Shown: positions 8,110-17,294, counted from the stretch's first letter. The stretch is 64,000 bases of DNA from Qaidamihabitans albus (GCF_016464705.1 NZ_JAEHOB010000013.1:62001-126000); one strand, 5' to 3'. Notes: a model not told the origin generated them from the letters alone. Numbers and translations are program-made.

Positions 8110-9186
8110 ATGACCACCTCATCGGCATCCACTGTGGACCACGACCGGGCCGAGGCTTTCGCCGGGCGCCTCTTCGAGCTCTACACCGGCGGGCTGCTGA
8201 GCCATCTCATTCACATCGGCCACCGGACCGGGCTGTTCGAGGCCGCCGCCAGAGGCCCGGCGACCAGTGCCGGGCTCGCCGAACGGGCCGGGCTGCAGGA
8301 GCGCTACGTGCGGGAGTGGCTCGGCGCGCTGACCACGGGCGGGATCTTCACCTACGACGGCGCCTCGGCGACCTACACGCTGCCCGCGGAGCACGCCGTC
8401 TGCCTCACCGGCGGCGGCTCGGCCAACCTGGCGCCGGTCAGCCTGGTCAACGCCCACCTCGGGGAGCACGTCGACGGCGTGGCACGGGCGTTCCGGGAGG
8501 GCGGCGGGGTGCCGTACGAGGAGTTCCGGCCGAGCACCGACGTCATGGACGCCATCAGCCGCGGGCTCTTCGACGAGCAGCTGGTCGACGGCATCCTGCC
8601 GCTGACCGGCGAACTGCCCGCCCTGCTGAGCGCGGGAACCAGCGTCGCCGACATCGGCTGCGGCACCGGGCACGCGGTCAACCTGCTGGCGGCGGCCTTC
8701 CCGGCCTCGACGTTCACCGGCTACGACCTCGGCGCCGACGCCGTCACCAAGGCCAGGGCCGAGGCGGCCGAGCGGGGGCTGGCCAACACGGAGTTCGTCG
8801 TGTGCGACGTCGTCGCGCTGCCGGTCGAGCCGCCGTTCGGCGCGATCTTCGCCTTCGACGCGATCCACGACCAGGCGGCGCCCGCGGACGTGCTGCGGCG
8901 CGTGTACGAGCGCTCGTGCCAGGGGGCCACTTCGTGATGATGGACATCAAGGCGTCGAGCGAGCTGGAGGAGAACCTGACGAACCCGCTGGCGCCGCTGC
9001 TGTACGCGATCAGCACGCTGCACTGCCTCACCGTTTCGCTGGCGCGCGGCGGCGCCGGGCGGCACGGTCTGGGGTGAGCGGCTCGCGCGCACGATGCTGG
9101 CCGAGGCGGGCTTCACCGAGATCGAGGTGCCCGACGTGCCGGAGAACCCGATGGACTCCCTCTACGTGTGCCGCAAGCCGTGCTGA
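8110..9186 (+). pseudogene. Class I SAM-dependent methyltransferase, broken by two compensating frameshifts
   Basis: Read in one piece this is a ~358-residue methyltransferase: an N-terminal winged-helix-like domain ([19 protein letters not shown]), then SAM motif [10 protein letters not shown]. The first frame runs from ATG 8110 and stops at 8935-8937. The protein resumes one base earlier in phase as [16 protein letters not shown] until a stop at 9075-9077, then returns to the first frame as [20 protein letters not shown] and ends at TGA 9184-9186. The first shift is near 8911 (a missing G in the GAG-GCG context), the second near 9050-9060 (an extra base). The protein-like sequence is intact in every segment, so either two close sequencing errors or very recent decay is possible. 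Substrate unknown. Confidence 0.8.
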
Positions 9187-9211
9187 GCAGGCACGCGCGG
9201 CGTTGTGCCTG

Positions 9212-9286
9212 GTCACCTCTCGTGAGTGTGCACACGAGTTAGAACACGACTCCGCACTCACGACCGGTGACCTGCGGAAACAGTGC
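9212..9286. repeat. Family A palindromic element, copy 1
   Basis: This intergenic palindrome has arms CGTGAGTG...CACTCACG, an outer GTCACC/GGTGAC pair, and a conserved core ACGAGTTAGAAC. It is followed by CTGCGGAAACAGTGC, a tail shared only with copy 5 at 56555-56629. It lies between the 3' ends of the convergent methyltransferase and DUF58 genes. A bidirectional terminator role is inferred from position; there is no T-run. Confidence 0.85.
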
Positions 9287-9292
9287 ACCCGG

Positions 9293-10588
9293 TCAGAGGC
9301 GGCCTGCGGCCTTCAGTGCCAGGTAGCGGTCGGCCAGCGCCGGCGACAGCTCCTCCGGCACCGCGTCCACGACCTCAGCGCCGTGCCTGCCGAGCAGCGC
9401 AGTGACGTGGCGGCGCTCGGCGAGCGTGCGCTCCGCGGCCGCGGCGCCGTACACCGCCTCGGCGTCGCCCCGGCCCCGCGCCATCTCCGCCACCACCGGA
9501 TCGGCCACCGCCGCCAGCAGCAGCCGGTGCCGCGCCGTCAGCGAGGGCAGCACCGGCAGCAGGCCCTGCTCGATCGGCGCCGGATCGAGGCCGGTCACCA
9601 GCACCACCAGCGAGCGCCGCCGGGTGCGGCGCAGCACCTCGCCGACCATGCCGCGCGCGTCCGACTCCACCAGCGCGGGCTCCAGCGGCGCCATCGCCTC
9701 CACCAGCGCGGGCAGCAGCGACCCGGCCGGCGCCCCCTGCACGCTCGCCCGCACCTGCCGGTCGTAGGCGAGCAGATCCACCCGGTCACCCGCCCGCGAG
9801 GCCAGCGCCGCCAGCAGCAGCGCGGCGTCCATCGCGGCGTCGAGCCGGGTGCCGTCACCGACCCGTCCCGCGGCCGTGCGCCCGGTGTCCAGCACGAGCA
9901 CGACGTGCCGGTCGCGTTCCGGCCGCCACGTGCGCACCATGACGTCGGCCGCTCGTGCCGTCGCGCGCCAGTCGATCGAGCGGACGTCGTCGCCGGCCAC
10001 GTACTCCCGCAGCGAGTCGAACTCGGTGCCCTGCCCGCGCACCAGCGCGGCGCTGCGCCCGTCCAGCTCGCGCAGCCGGTCGAGCCTGCCGGGCAGGTGC
10101 CGCCTGCTGTGGAACGGCGGCAGCGCGCGCACCGTCCACGGCACCTCGTGCGAACCCTGCCGGGCGGCCAGCCCCAGCGGACCGGTCGCCCGCACGGTCA
10201 CCCGGCTGGCCCTGCGGTCGCCCCGGCGCGTCGGCCGCAGCACCGTCACGATCTGGCGCGCCTGCCCCTGCGGCACATCGATCGGCTGCCTGCCGGTGCG
10301 GGCGCTCGCGCTCGGCGGCCACGCGTCCCGCAGCGTGCCGCGCACCGCCCTGCGACCGGGGTTGCGCACCCGCAGCGTCACCTCCGCCTCCTCGCCGAGC
10401 CGCACGGCCGTCGCTCCCGACCGGGAGAAGCCGAGCCGCCGCACGCTCCCCGCCAGCAGCAGGTCCGCGAGCACACCGGCGAGCACGACGCCGGACACCA
10501 CGAGCACACCGGTCCAGTGCGGCAGCAGCAGGCCCACGACGAGCGCGCCGGCGAGGGCGAGCAGGCCGGCCCTTCCGGTGAGAGCCAT
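9293..10588 (-). CDS. DUF58-family protein
   Basis: This is a 431-residue membrane-anchored protein. Two hydrophobic segments occupy about residues 5-45. A beta-rich domain follows, then the DUF58 core at about 200-240 (GTEFDSLREYVAGDDVRSID), which leads into a von Willebrand A-like fold with the metal-site-like VLVLDTGRT. DUF58 proteins are genetically tied to MoxR AAA+ ATPases, and the moxR gene lies 63 bp upstream in the same direction. The MoxR/DUF58 pair is thought to act as a chaperone-like system for envelope or metal-binding proteins; that role here is inferred. It closes the five-gene operon that begins at 14374. Confidence 0.9.
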   Translation of the reverse strand: MALTGRAGLLALAGALVVGLLLPHWTGVLVVSGVVLAGVLADLLLAGSVRRLGFSRSGATAVRLGEEAEVTLRVRNPGRRAVRGTLRDAWPPSASARTGRQPIDVPQGQARQIVTVLRPTRRGDRRASRVTVRATGPLGLAARQGSHEVPWTVRALPPFHSRRHLPGRLDRLRELDGRSAALVRGQGTEFDSLREYVAGDDVRSIDWRATARAADVMVRTWRPERDRHVVLVLDTGRTAAGRVGDGTRLDAAMDAALLLAALASRAGDRVDLLAYDRQVRASVQGAPAGSLLPALVEAMAPLEPALVESDARGMVGEVLRRTRRRSLVVLVTGLDPAPIEQGLLPVLPSLTARHRLLLAAVADPVVAEMARGRGDAEAVYGAAAAERTLAERRHVTALLGRHGAEVVDAVPEELSPALADRYLALKAAGRL

Positions 10589-10651
10589 GGCTATCCGAGC
10601 CGCGCGGCCGGGATCCGGGCCGAAGCTGTCACGTCGATCACCCTTCCACCC

Positions 10652-11644
10652 TCAGCGCGGGACCGGCACGGTGGCGAGGACGCGCTCCAGCAGCCCGTCG
10701 ACGGTGGCGCCCTCCAGTTCGGCCTCCGGGCGCAGCTCGACGCGGTGCCGCAGCGCGGGACGGGCCAGCGTCTTCACGTCGTCCGGCGTGACGTACCCGC
10801 GGCCGGACAGCCAGGCCCACGCCCTGGACACCGCCAGCAGTGCCGTTGCGCCGCGCGGCGACACCCCGAGCCGGACGCCCGGCGCCGACCTGGTCGCGCG
10901 GCACAGGTCCACCGCGTAGCCGATCACCTCATGGCCCACGGTGACCCCGCGCACGGCCTTCCGGCCTGCCCGCAGGTCGGCAGCCCCGGCGACGGCACCG
11001 ACCCCGGCCGCTCCGAGGTCGCGCGGGTCGAAGCCCTCGGCGTGCCGGGTGAGGATGCCGATCTCGTCCTCCCGCGGCGGCAGCGGCATGACCAGCTTGA
11101 GCAGGAACCGGTCGAGCTGCGCCTCCGGCAACGGGTAGGTGCCCTCGTACTCGACGGGGTTCTGGGTGGCGATCACGATGAACTCGGCGGGCAGCGCGCG
11201 CGCCTTGCCCTCGACCGACACCTGCCGCTCCTCCATCGCCTCCAGCAGCGCCGACTGGGTCTTCGGCGGGGTGCGGTTGATCTCGTCGGCGAGGAGCAGG
11301 TTGGTGAACACCGGCCCCTCGCGGAAGGTGAACTCCGACGAGTGCGAGTCGTAGACGATCGAGCCGGTCACGTCACCCGGCATCAGGTCGGGGGTGAACT
11401 GCACGCGCGCGGTTTCCAGGTCGAGGGCGGCCGCGAGCGTGCGCACCAGCAGCGTCTTCGCCACGCCGGGCACGCCCTCGATCAGCACGTGCCCCCGGCA
11501 CAGCAGGGCGAGGATCAGCCCGGTCACCGCCGCGTCGTTTCCGACGACGGCCTTCGTGACCTCGGACCGCAACGCGATCAGGGCCTGCCGGGCGTCGGGC
11601 TCCGGCGGCGGTGCCGGTGTCGCTGAGGTTGTCGAGGTTGTCAC
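10652..11644 (-). CDS. MoxR-family AAA+ ATPase
   Basis: This 330-residue AAA+ ATPase has Walker A GVPGVAKT at residues 57-64, Walker B in LLLADEINR, sensor 1 in IVIATQNPVEYEGTYPLPEA, and the MoxR-typical LDRFLLKL helix. It starts at GTG 11642-11644, overlapping the DUF4350 stop by 4 bp (GTGA). MoxR ATPases work as hexamers and remodel partner proteins, commonly with a vWA/DUF58 partner, which is the next gene. The order DUF4129-DUF4350-MoxR-DUF58 is a common actinobacterial arrangement, supporting a joint envelope function. Confidence 0.93.
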   Translation of the reverse strand: MTTSTTSATPAPPPEPDARQALIALRSEVTKAVVGNDAAVTGLILALLCRGHVLIEGVPGVAKTLLVRTLAAALDLETARVQFTPDLMPGDVTGSIVYDSHSSEFTFREGPVFTNLLLADEINRTPPKTQSALLEAMEERQVSVEGKARALPAEFIVIATQNPVEYEGTYPLPEAQLDRFLLKLVMPLPPREDEIGILTRHAEGFDPRDLGAAGVGAVAGAADLRAGRKAVRGVTVGHEVIGYAVDLCRATRSAPGVRLGVSPRGATALLAVSRAWAWLSGRGYVTPDDVKTLARPALRHRVELRPEAELEGATVDGLLERVLATVPVPR

Positions 11645-12732
11645 TGTCCTGCCTCATTCTCGAGTGCGTCCAGGGCGTCCGCCAGTTCCACCAGTGCGGA
11701 GTCGCCCGTCGGTGGCGGACCGTACAGCAGGGCGCCGACCTGGGCGGGGTGGCGGCCGGCGCGGTGGCCGATCGCGGTGGCCGCCGCCTGCGGTTCGGCG
11801 TCGGGGGGAAGGCCCAGCAGCGGGAGCAGCCGCTCGCGGGCGGCCCGGCGCAGCGCCTCCGCGGCGTGGTCGGCGGCGCCGGCCCGCCGGTAGAGCCGCG
11901 CCCTGCCCTCGACGGTCTCCGCGGCGCGCACCACCACCGGCAGCGGTTCGGTGACCACCGGGCCGAGCCTGCGGGCCCGCCACAGTGCGAGCAGCACGAT
12001 CGCGATCCCCGCCTGCACGGCGCCGAAGACCCAGCCGCTGGGCAGCAGGCCGTACAGCGACTCCTCCCCGGCCCGCAGGCCGGGGTCGCCCGCCGAAGGG
12101 ATGTACCAGACGAGACGCTCGTGCTCGCCGAGCAGCCGCATCGCCAGGGCGGCGTTGCCCTCGTCGGCGAGCGCGGCGTTGCTGAGCGGGCCCGCGCCGC
12201 CGAGCACGGTGACGTCGCCGTCGCGCGCGAGCCCGCCGCCGTAGCAGCTCTGCCCGCCGTCGTAGCCGGTGCCGCCGAGCACGACGGAACCTGCCTCGAC
12301 GGCCGCGGGCAGCGCGCAACCCGGCTGCCGCACCCGCTCGTTCAGCGGGCCGGTGGCGTCGAGCGCGGGCGCGACGGCCCGCAGTGTCTCCTCCGAGGGT
12401 TCGACCAGCACGACGCTCGCCGCCTGCCGGGCCAGTGCCGCCAGCCGTTCCGGCCGCACCAGGTCCGGGCGGGTCACCAGCAGCGTGCCCCCGGCCGCGG
12501 CCGCCTCGTCGGCGCGGAACACCGGCTCGACACCTACGCCCTGGCCGTCGAGCAACCGGGCCAGTGCATGCGCGCCGCCCGGCCCGTAGGAGCGCGGGTC
12601 GAGCGCGCGATCGTCACCACCACGCACCAGTGCGAGCACCACGCCGGCCAGCACGACCAGGAGCACGATGGCCACCGGCGTGCGGGCCGCCCGCCACGCC
12701 CGCCGCGTGTCCGGGGAGACCGGTGCGCTCAT
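11641..12732 (-). CDS. DUF4350 domain membrane protein
   Basis: This 363-residue protein has a hydrophobic segment at about residues 18-40, an extracytoplasmic DUF4350 domain (RSYGPGGAHALARLLDGQGV near residue 50, then a GATase-like region with TLLVTRP and VVLVEPS), and a second membrane segment near residue 240 (VFGAVQAGIAIVLLALW). A cytoplasmic helical tail follows. ATG 12730-12732 overlaps the DUF4129 stop (ATGA), and its own stop overlaps moxR. No catalytic residues can be named. It is probably a structural or sensing partner in the MoxR/DUF58 module. Confidence 0.85.
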   Translation of the reverse strand: MSAPVSPDTRRAWRAARTPVAIVLLVVLAGVVLALVRGGDDRALDPRSYGPGGAHALARLLDGQGVGVEPVFRADEAAAAGGTLLVTRPDLVRPERLAALARQAASVVLVEPSEETLRAVAPALDATGPLNERVRQPGCALPAAVEAGSVVLGGTGYDGGQSCYGGGLARDGDVTVLGGAGPLSNAALADEGNAALAMRLLGEHERLVWYIPSAGDPGLRAGEESLYGLLPSGWVFGAVQAGIAIVLLALWRARRLGPVVTEPLPVVVRAAETVEGRARLYRRAGAADHAAEALRRAARERLLPLLGLPPDAEPQAAATAIGHRAGRHPAQVGALLYGPPPTGDSALVELADALDALENEAGQ

Positions 12733-13355
12733 GCGAGGCTCACCGGCCTGCTCGCCCGCAGCCGCTCGTCGAGCGCGGCCAGCCGCAGGCAGTCGTCCTC
12801 GTCCGCCGCGGCCCCGCCGTAGTGCACGGCGTCGAACAGCAGCGCGGCCGAGCGCAGCTCCCCGGCGGCGTCCGGCAGGCCGCGCGCGGCGTCGGCCGCG
12901 GCCTCGTCGGCCGTCCGGCCGGGCCGCTCGTCGAGCACGCCCCGCTCCTCCAGGTCGCGCACGATCGCGCGGAAGCGCTCCCGGACGGCGTCGGCGAGCT
13001 CACCCCGGGACCAGGCCCCGTCGGCGGCGGCGCGGTGGTCGGCAGCGGAACGGCGCGTACCGCTGAAGACCGCGCCGCTCCGCCGCCGCCCGTGCCGCGC
13101 CAGCCGTCCGGCACGCAGCCGGACGACCAGCACCAGCAGCACGAGCAGCAGCACCAGCAGCACGAGCGCGCCGGGGCCGCCGGGTACCGCGCCGACGAGG
13201 CTGAACAGGTCCGCCAGCCGGTCGGCCAGCCAATCGAGCGCGGTGACCAGCGGCCCCGGACTCGCCGCGTCGTAGGCCGGGTCGGAGAGCTCGGTGCGGG
13301 CGGCCCGCTGGGCCTCGTCCCGGCCGATCTCGACGGGGACGTCGGCGAGCAGCAC
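12729..13355 (-). CDS. DUF4129 domain membrane protein
   Basis: This 208-residue protein starts at GTG 13353-13355. It has one strong membrane segment at about residues 60-82 (leucine/valine run) after a short extracytoplasmic N-terminus. The cytoplasmic DUF4129 domain follows, with the typical SRGELADAVRERFRAIVRDL and LLFDAVHYGGAAADEDD segments. In transglutaminase-MoxR operons the same domain ends larger proteins; here it stands alone. It begins 5 bp after the upstream membrane gene and overlaps DUF4350 by 4 bp, so the genes are transcribed together. Confidence 0.85.
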   Translation of the reverse strand: MLLADVPVEIGRDEAQRAARTELSDPAYDAASPGPLVTALDWLADRLADLFSLVGAVPGGPGALVLLVLLLVLLVLVVRLRAGRLARHGRRRSGAVFSGTRRSAADHRAAADGAWSRGELADAVRERFRAIVRDLEERGVLDERPGRTADEAAADAARGLPDAAGELRSAALLFDAVHYGGAAADEDDCLRLAALDERLRASRPVSLA

Positions 13356-13360
13356 CGCCG

Positions 13361-14374
13361 CTACGCCGTGCCCGCCGCGCGGGCGAGCTCCAGGTCGAGG
13401 CCCTCCTTGCGCATCCGCTGGTCGATGTAGAGCAGCGCGGTGACCAGCGCGACGAACGGCACGGTGATCGTCTGCGCGATCGCCTCACCGATCCGGACGA
13501 TCAGCAGGTCACCGACGGACATGCCGGTGTCCATGGAGAAGGTGCCGCCGAACGCGCCGAACGGGATCTGGATGACGAGGCTGATCACGATGGCGATGAT
13601 CGTGGCGAGGATGAGCACCCCGAACACGCGCCACCAGGCACCCCGCACGAGCTCGCGTGACCGGCGCAGCGCCCCGCCGACCCGGCCGCGTTCGAGCAGC
13701 AGCGCCGGGGTGGCCAGCGCGAGCAGCACGTAGACCCAGATGCCGGGCAGGATGCAGAGGAACAGGCCGACCATCACGGCGAGCGTGACCACCAGGGTCA
13801 GCCCGAACAGCGGCAGCAGCCGCGGCTTGAGCTCCGTCCACGCCTCACCTGCACTGATCGACTGGCCGAGCACGGCCTTGCCCGCCACGACGGTGAGGAA
13901 ACCGGCGAGGAACGTCTGCGTGAGCACGGTGATCAGGGCGGCCACGCCGCTGCTGGCGAGGCTGTCCTGCAGCGCGGTGAAGGTCTGGTCGAGCTGCTCC
14001 TCCGGCGGGGCGTTCTCGTCGATGGTTACCGCCTGGTTCAGCGAGTCCAGCACGGAGAGGTCCGCGATCAGGTACAGCACGGCGCTCAGCAGCGCGACCA
14101 CCGCCGACGCGCCGAACACCACACCGGCGTGCCTGCGCATCGTGGTGATGGCACCGTCCAGGATCTCGCCGAGGCTCAGCGGCCGGAGCGGGATCACCCC
14201 CGGTTTGCCGTGTCCGAGCGGCGACCCGGGGCCGGGCCCACCCTGCTGCGGGTACTGCGGATACTGCGGTTGCTGAGGCTGCTGCGGCTGCTGCGGTCCC
14301 TGTCCCGGCTGCTGGCCACCTCGCCGTGGGTCCTCGTCCGGGTTCGGCGTGGACCAGCCGGTCGAATCCGTCAT
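13361..14374 (-). CDS. Polytopic membrane protein (glycerophosphodiesterase membrane-domain type)
   Basis: This 337-residue protein starts at ATG 14372-14374. Residues 18-50 are a Q/P/Y/G-rich disordered tail. From RPLSLGEILDGAITTMRRH onward it has about six membrane helices in the arrangement of the GDPD membrane domain; no phosphodiesterase catalytic domain is present. It is the first gene of the operon continuing into DUF4129, DUF4350, MoxR and DUF58, with promoter activity expected in the 135 bp shared with the divergent zinc peptidase gene. The tail resembles in composition the one on the RDD protein of the same module. Confidence 0.8.
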   Translation of the reverse strand: MTDSTGWSTPNPDEDPRRGGQQPGQGPQQPQQPQQPQYPQYPQQGGPGPGSPLGHGKPGVIPLRPLSLGEILDGAITTMRRHAGVVFGASAVVALLSAVLYLIADLSVLDSLNQAVTIDENAPPEEQLDQTFTALQDSLASSGVAALITVLTQTFLAGFLTVVAGKAVLGQSISAGEAWTELKPRLLPLFGLTLVVTLAVMVGLFLCILPGIWVYVLLALATPALLLERGRVGGALRRSRELVRGAWWRVFGVLILATIIAIVISLVIQIPFGAFGGTFSMDTGMSVGDLLIVRIGEAIAQTITVPFVALVTALLYIDQRMRKEGLDLELARAAGTA

Positions 14375-14509
14375 GGGGAGATCCTCGCTCCTGTCTTGGC
14401 AGTACGCATTTCGGTCGTGTGGATTATGCAAGCCGGGCCGAGCCGGGGGATCAGTCGTGGCACGCTCGTTATGCTGCCCTGAGCAACGCCGAGGACGGGG
14501 ACAGCAAGC

Positions 14510-15571
14510 ATGACGCAACCGCCGCACGGCCCCCAGTGGCCCGCCCACGGGCCGGGTGGCCACGGTTACCCCCCACCTCCCCAGCCTCCCCGGCGGGCGG
14601 CCCGGTGGCCGGTCGTCGCGGCGTCGGTCAGCGGGGTGGCACTGCTCGTGGTCAGCCTCGTCGTGGTGATCACCCTCACCAGCGGCAATGACCAGCGTTC
14701 GACCGACACCGGTTATCACGGTTTTCCGGGGGCCACGACCGGCGGCCCGCCGCCACCGACGACGACCGAGTCGCCGACGAGCACCACCCGTGAGACGACC
14801 ACGGAGCGGACGACGACGGCGGTCACCGAGCCCAGCCAGGAGCGGGAGCCGCGGAAGATACTCAAGCTCGCCGACCATCCGCTGCTGCAGGATCCCGACG
14901 CGGGCCTGCAGAACCTCGTCTGCGAGCTGCCGCCGTGGCGGACCGACCAGGCCGCCGCGGAGGCGTTCTTCACGGCGGCGCGGCAGTGCCTGGACGCCGC
15001 GTGGGGACCGCTGCTGGAGCACTACAACCTGCCGTTCACGCCGCCCACCCTCCACTTCCCGACCGGCGACGGCTTCTCGACCGAGTGCGGCAACATCCAG
15101 GTCGGCATCGCCACGGCCGCGTACTACTGCGAGAACAGCCTGTACGTGCCGTTCGCGGGACTGCAGACCGACCAGTACGGCGACAACCCCGGCGTCTACC
15201 TCGCCCTGTTCGCGCACGAGTACGGACACCACGTGCAGGAGGTGGCCGGCATCATGGACGCCGCGTGGGAGGAGATCTACGCGGCGGGCCAGGACAGTGA
15301 GGCAGGGCTGGAGATGTCCCGCCGCAAGGAGCTGCAGGCGCAGTGCTTCTCCGGGATGTTCCTCGGCGCGCACGTCGACCGCGGCGGCACGATCACCCGC
15401 GACATGTACGACAAGGCGTGGCAAGACCAGGAGACACGCGGCGACGACACCTCGGGCACCCGCGACCACGGCAGCAACGCGCACTACGCGGACTGGTGGC
15501 GCGCGGGCGCCGTGGACAACCGGATCGCCGACTGCAACACCTTCGCCGCGAGCAGCGCCGACGTCTCCTGA
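14510..15571 (+). CDS. Neutral zinc metallopeptidase (YpfJ family), membrane-anchored
   Basis: This 353-residue protein has a proline-rich cytoplasmic start, one membrane segment at residues 36-56, a Thr/Pro-rich linker (about 75-110) and an extracellular peptidase domain. The zinc motif HEYGH is at residues 236-240. The family's second conserved segment RRKELQAQCFSGMFLGAH follows about 50 residues later, and DHGSNAHYADWW lies near the C-terminus. Four or more cysteines in the outer domain suggest disulphides. It is divergent from the MoxR-module operon, so it may share that promoter region. Its 3' end faces a convergent gene across family B element copy 1. Confidence 0.88.
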   Translation: MTQPPHGPQWPAHGPGGHGYPPPPQPPRRAARWPVVAASVSGVALLVVSLVVVITLTSGNDQRSTDTGYHGFPGATTGGPPPPTTTESPTSTTRETTTERTTTAVTEPSQEREPRKILKLADHPLLQDPDAGLQNLVCELPPWRTDQAAAEAFFTAARQCLDAAWGPLLEHYNLPFTPPTLHFPTGDGFSTECGNIQVGIATAAYYCENSLYVPFAGLQTDQYGDNPGVYLALFAHEYGHHVQEVAGIMDAAWEEIYAAGQDSEAGLEMSRRKELQAQCFSGMFLGAHVDRGGTITRDMYDKAWQDQETRGDDTSGTRDHGSNAHYADWWRAGAVDNRIADCNTFAASSADVS

Positions 15572-15581
15572 CGCGTCCCTT

Positions 15582-15665
15582 CGCGAGTCCCCCACTCGAG
15601 CCCGCGATTTCTGCATCCGCGACAACGCGAACGCGGAACTCGCGGGTCTGGGCGGGGGACTCGCG
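15582..15665. repeat. Family B palindromic element, copy 1
   Basis: Perfect 12-bp arms CGCGAGTCCCCC (15582-15593) and GGGGGACTCGCG (15654-15665) enclose further self-complementary blocks (CCCGCGA...TCGCGGG). The right half is nearly identical over about 50 bp to the element at 58340-58450. It lies between convergent genes, and a terminator function is inferred. Confidence 0.85.
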
Positions 15666-15667
15666 GG

Positions 15668-16159
15668 TCAGGCGAGGGCGGGAACGCGGCGCGGGCCGCG
15701 GACGACGAGGTAGGCGTAGAGCCCGCCCGCGCCGCAGCTGAGCACCAGCAGCGCGAGCCCCACCGGGCGGCGCAGGTCGCTCGTGCCGCGGACGGTGCTG
15801 GCGTGCCGGACCTCGATGAGGCCGCTGCCCGGGTCGGCAGGCACGGCGACGTCGAGCTGCTCGTCCTGGTCGTGGCCGCAACCGCTGAGGATGCCGTTGC
15901 GCTGCTCGCCGTTCAGCTCGAAGGCGACGGTCTCCTCCGCGCCCGGCGTCGTGCAGTCCGCGGGCAGGGTGACGGTCGCCCGCACCACCTGCCGCTCCTC
16001 TGTCACGACCGGGCCGAACAGCGAGGGACCCATCCACCAGCTCACCAGCAGCACCAGCAGGCCGGGGAGCGCGGCGACACCGAGCGCCTTCCAGGTGAGC
16101 GACGGCACCGGCCGTCCACGTTCCGCTCGCTGCCGCACGCCGCCATGGTCCCAGATCAC
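15668..16159 (-). CDS. Uncharacterised protein with two membrane segments
   Basis: I do not recognise a named family. The 163-residue protein has a membrane segment at about residues 27-45 (ALGVAALPGLLVLLVSWWMG), an outer domain of about 85 residues with two cysteines (PADCTT and SGCGHD, likely a disulphide), and a second membrane segment at about 133-152, then a short basic tail. The topology suggests a small beta domain held outside the membrane by both ends. The start used is ATG 16157-16159. It follows the K+ channel gene in the same direction at 49 bp and may be co-transcribed with it. Confidence 0.65.
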   Translation of the reverse strand: MIWDHGGVRQRAERGRPVPSLTWKALGVAALPGLLVLLVSWWMGPSLFGPVVTEERQVVRATVTLPADCTTPGAEETVAFELNGEQRNGILSGCGHDQDEQLDVAVPADPGSGLIEVRHASTVRGTSDLRRPVGLALLVLSCGAGGLYAYLVVRGPRRVPALA

Positions 16160-16208
16160 CGGGGCAAAACCCAGGCAGCACCGGCCGGGCCGGCTTCATA
16201 CCACCCGC

Positions 16209-17294
16209 TCAGCGCACCTTCTCCGCCGCGGGGGTGACCTTCTGGATGTAGAGCAGCCGGTCGCCGTGCTCGATGGCGTCGGCCTCAGGGGCGTCCACCC
16301 GGAACAGCCTGCCGTCCCGGACGATGCCGAGCACGATGTCGGGCAGGTGCCGCGGCGACCCACCCTCCTCGGAGGCCTCCACCTGCCGTTCCGCGATCGC
16401 GAGACCGGCCTCGGGAGTGAGCAGGTCCTCCACCATCGCGACGACCAGCGGGCTGCGGGTGGCCATCCCGAGCAGCCGTCCCGCCGTCTCGCTCGACACC
16501 ACCACCTGGTCGGCGCCGGACTGCTTCACCAGGTGCACGTTCTCCGCCTCGCGCACCGAGGAGATGATGTGCGCCTTCGGGGCCAGCTCCCGCGCCGTCA
16601 GCGTGACGAGCACCGCGGTGTCGTCACGGTTGGCCGCGACGACGATCGAACGGGCCCGCTGCACGCCCGCGACCCGCAGCACGTCGGCCCGCGTCGCGGT
16701 GCCGTGCACGGTGATCAGCCCCCGCGCGGCGGCGGAGTCGAGCGCCTCCTGGTCGGTGTCGACGACCACCACCTGGTTCGGCTCCATGTTCTCGTCGACG
16801 AGCAGCGTGTTGACCGCGGAACGGCCCTTCGTGCCGAAGCCGATGACCACCACATGGTCACGCACCTTGCGCCTCCACTTCTGAATCCGCAGCGCCTGCC
16901 GGGAACGCTCGGTGAGCACTTCCAGTGTGGTACCGATGAGCACGATCAGGAACAGCACCCTCAGGGGCGTGATCAGCACGACATTGATCAGCCGGGCCGT
17001 GTCGGTGACGGGTGCGATGTCACCGTAGCCGGTGGTGGACAACGACACCGTCGCGTAGTAGAAGGCGTCCAGCAGCGAAACGCCGTCGTCGTTGACGTCG
17101 CTGTAGCCGTCCCGGTCGAAGTAGACCAGCAGCACCATCGCGAGCAGGGCACTCAGCGCGATCATGACCCGGCGCAGGAAGGCGAAGCCCGGACTCACCG
17201 TCGACTCGGGCATCCGGATGACGCCGACGAGCGCGTGGCCCGGCTGTTCGGTTATCCATTCCGCGCGCAGGCGCGACCGGGAACGCTTGATCAC
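16209..17294 (-). CDS. Potassium channel with RCK (TrkA-N/TrkA-C) domains
   Basis: This is a two-helix K+ channel subunit with a cytoplasmic regulatory gate, 361 residues. Helix one is near residues 40-58. The pore loop has the selectivity filter TTGYGD, followed by the second helix (about 110-130). The RCK domain begins DHVVVIGFGTKGRSAV, an NAD-binding-type GxGxxG, and ends with a TrkA-C-like region (DIVLGIVRDGRLFRVD). I use GTG 17292-17294; an in-frame GTG at 17328-17330 would add 12 residues and has no better ribosome site. The M. tuberculosis orthologue, Rv3200c, also follows adnB, so the position is conserved. Confidence 0.9.
   Translation of the reverse strand: MIKRSRSRLRAEWITEQPGHALVGVIRMPESTVSPGFAFLRRVMIALSALLAMVLLVYFDRDGYSDVNDDGVSLLDAFYYATVSLSTTGYGDIAPVTDTARLINVVLITPLRVLFLIVLIGTTLEVLTERSRQALRIQKWRRKVRDHVVVIGFGTKGRSAVNTLLVDENMEPNQVVVVDTDQEALDSAAARGLITVHGTATRADVLRVAGVQRARSIVVAANRDDTAVLVTLTARELAPKAHIISSVREAENVHLVKQSGADQVVVSSETAGRLLGMATRSPLVVAMVEDLLTPEAGLAIAERQVEASEEGGSPRHLPDIVLGIVRDGRLFRVDAPEADAIEHGDRLLYIQKVTPAAEKVR

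Noticed and set aside
9212-9286. Family A element as tRNA or small RNA gene
   Set aside because: No cloverleaf or anticodon arm; arms are simple inverted repeats and copies vary in the loop.
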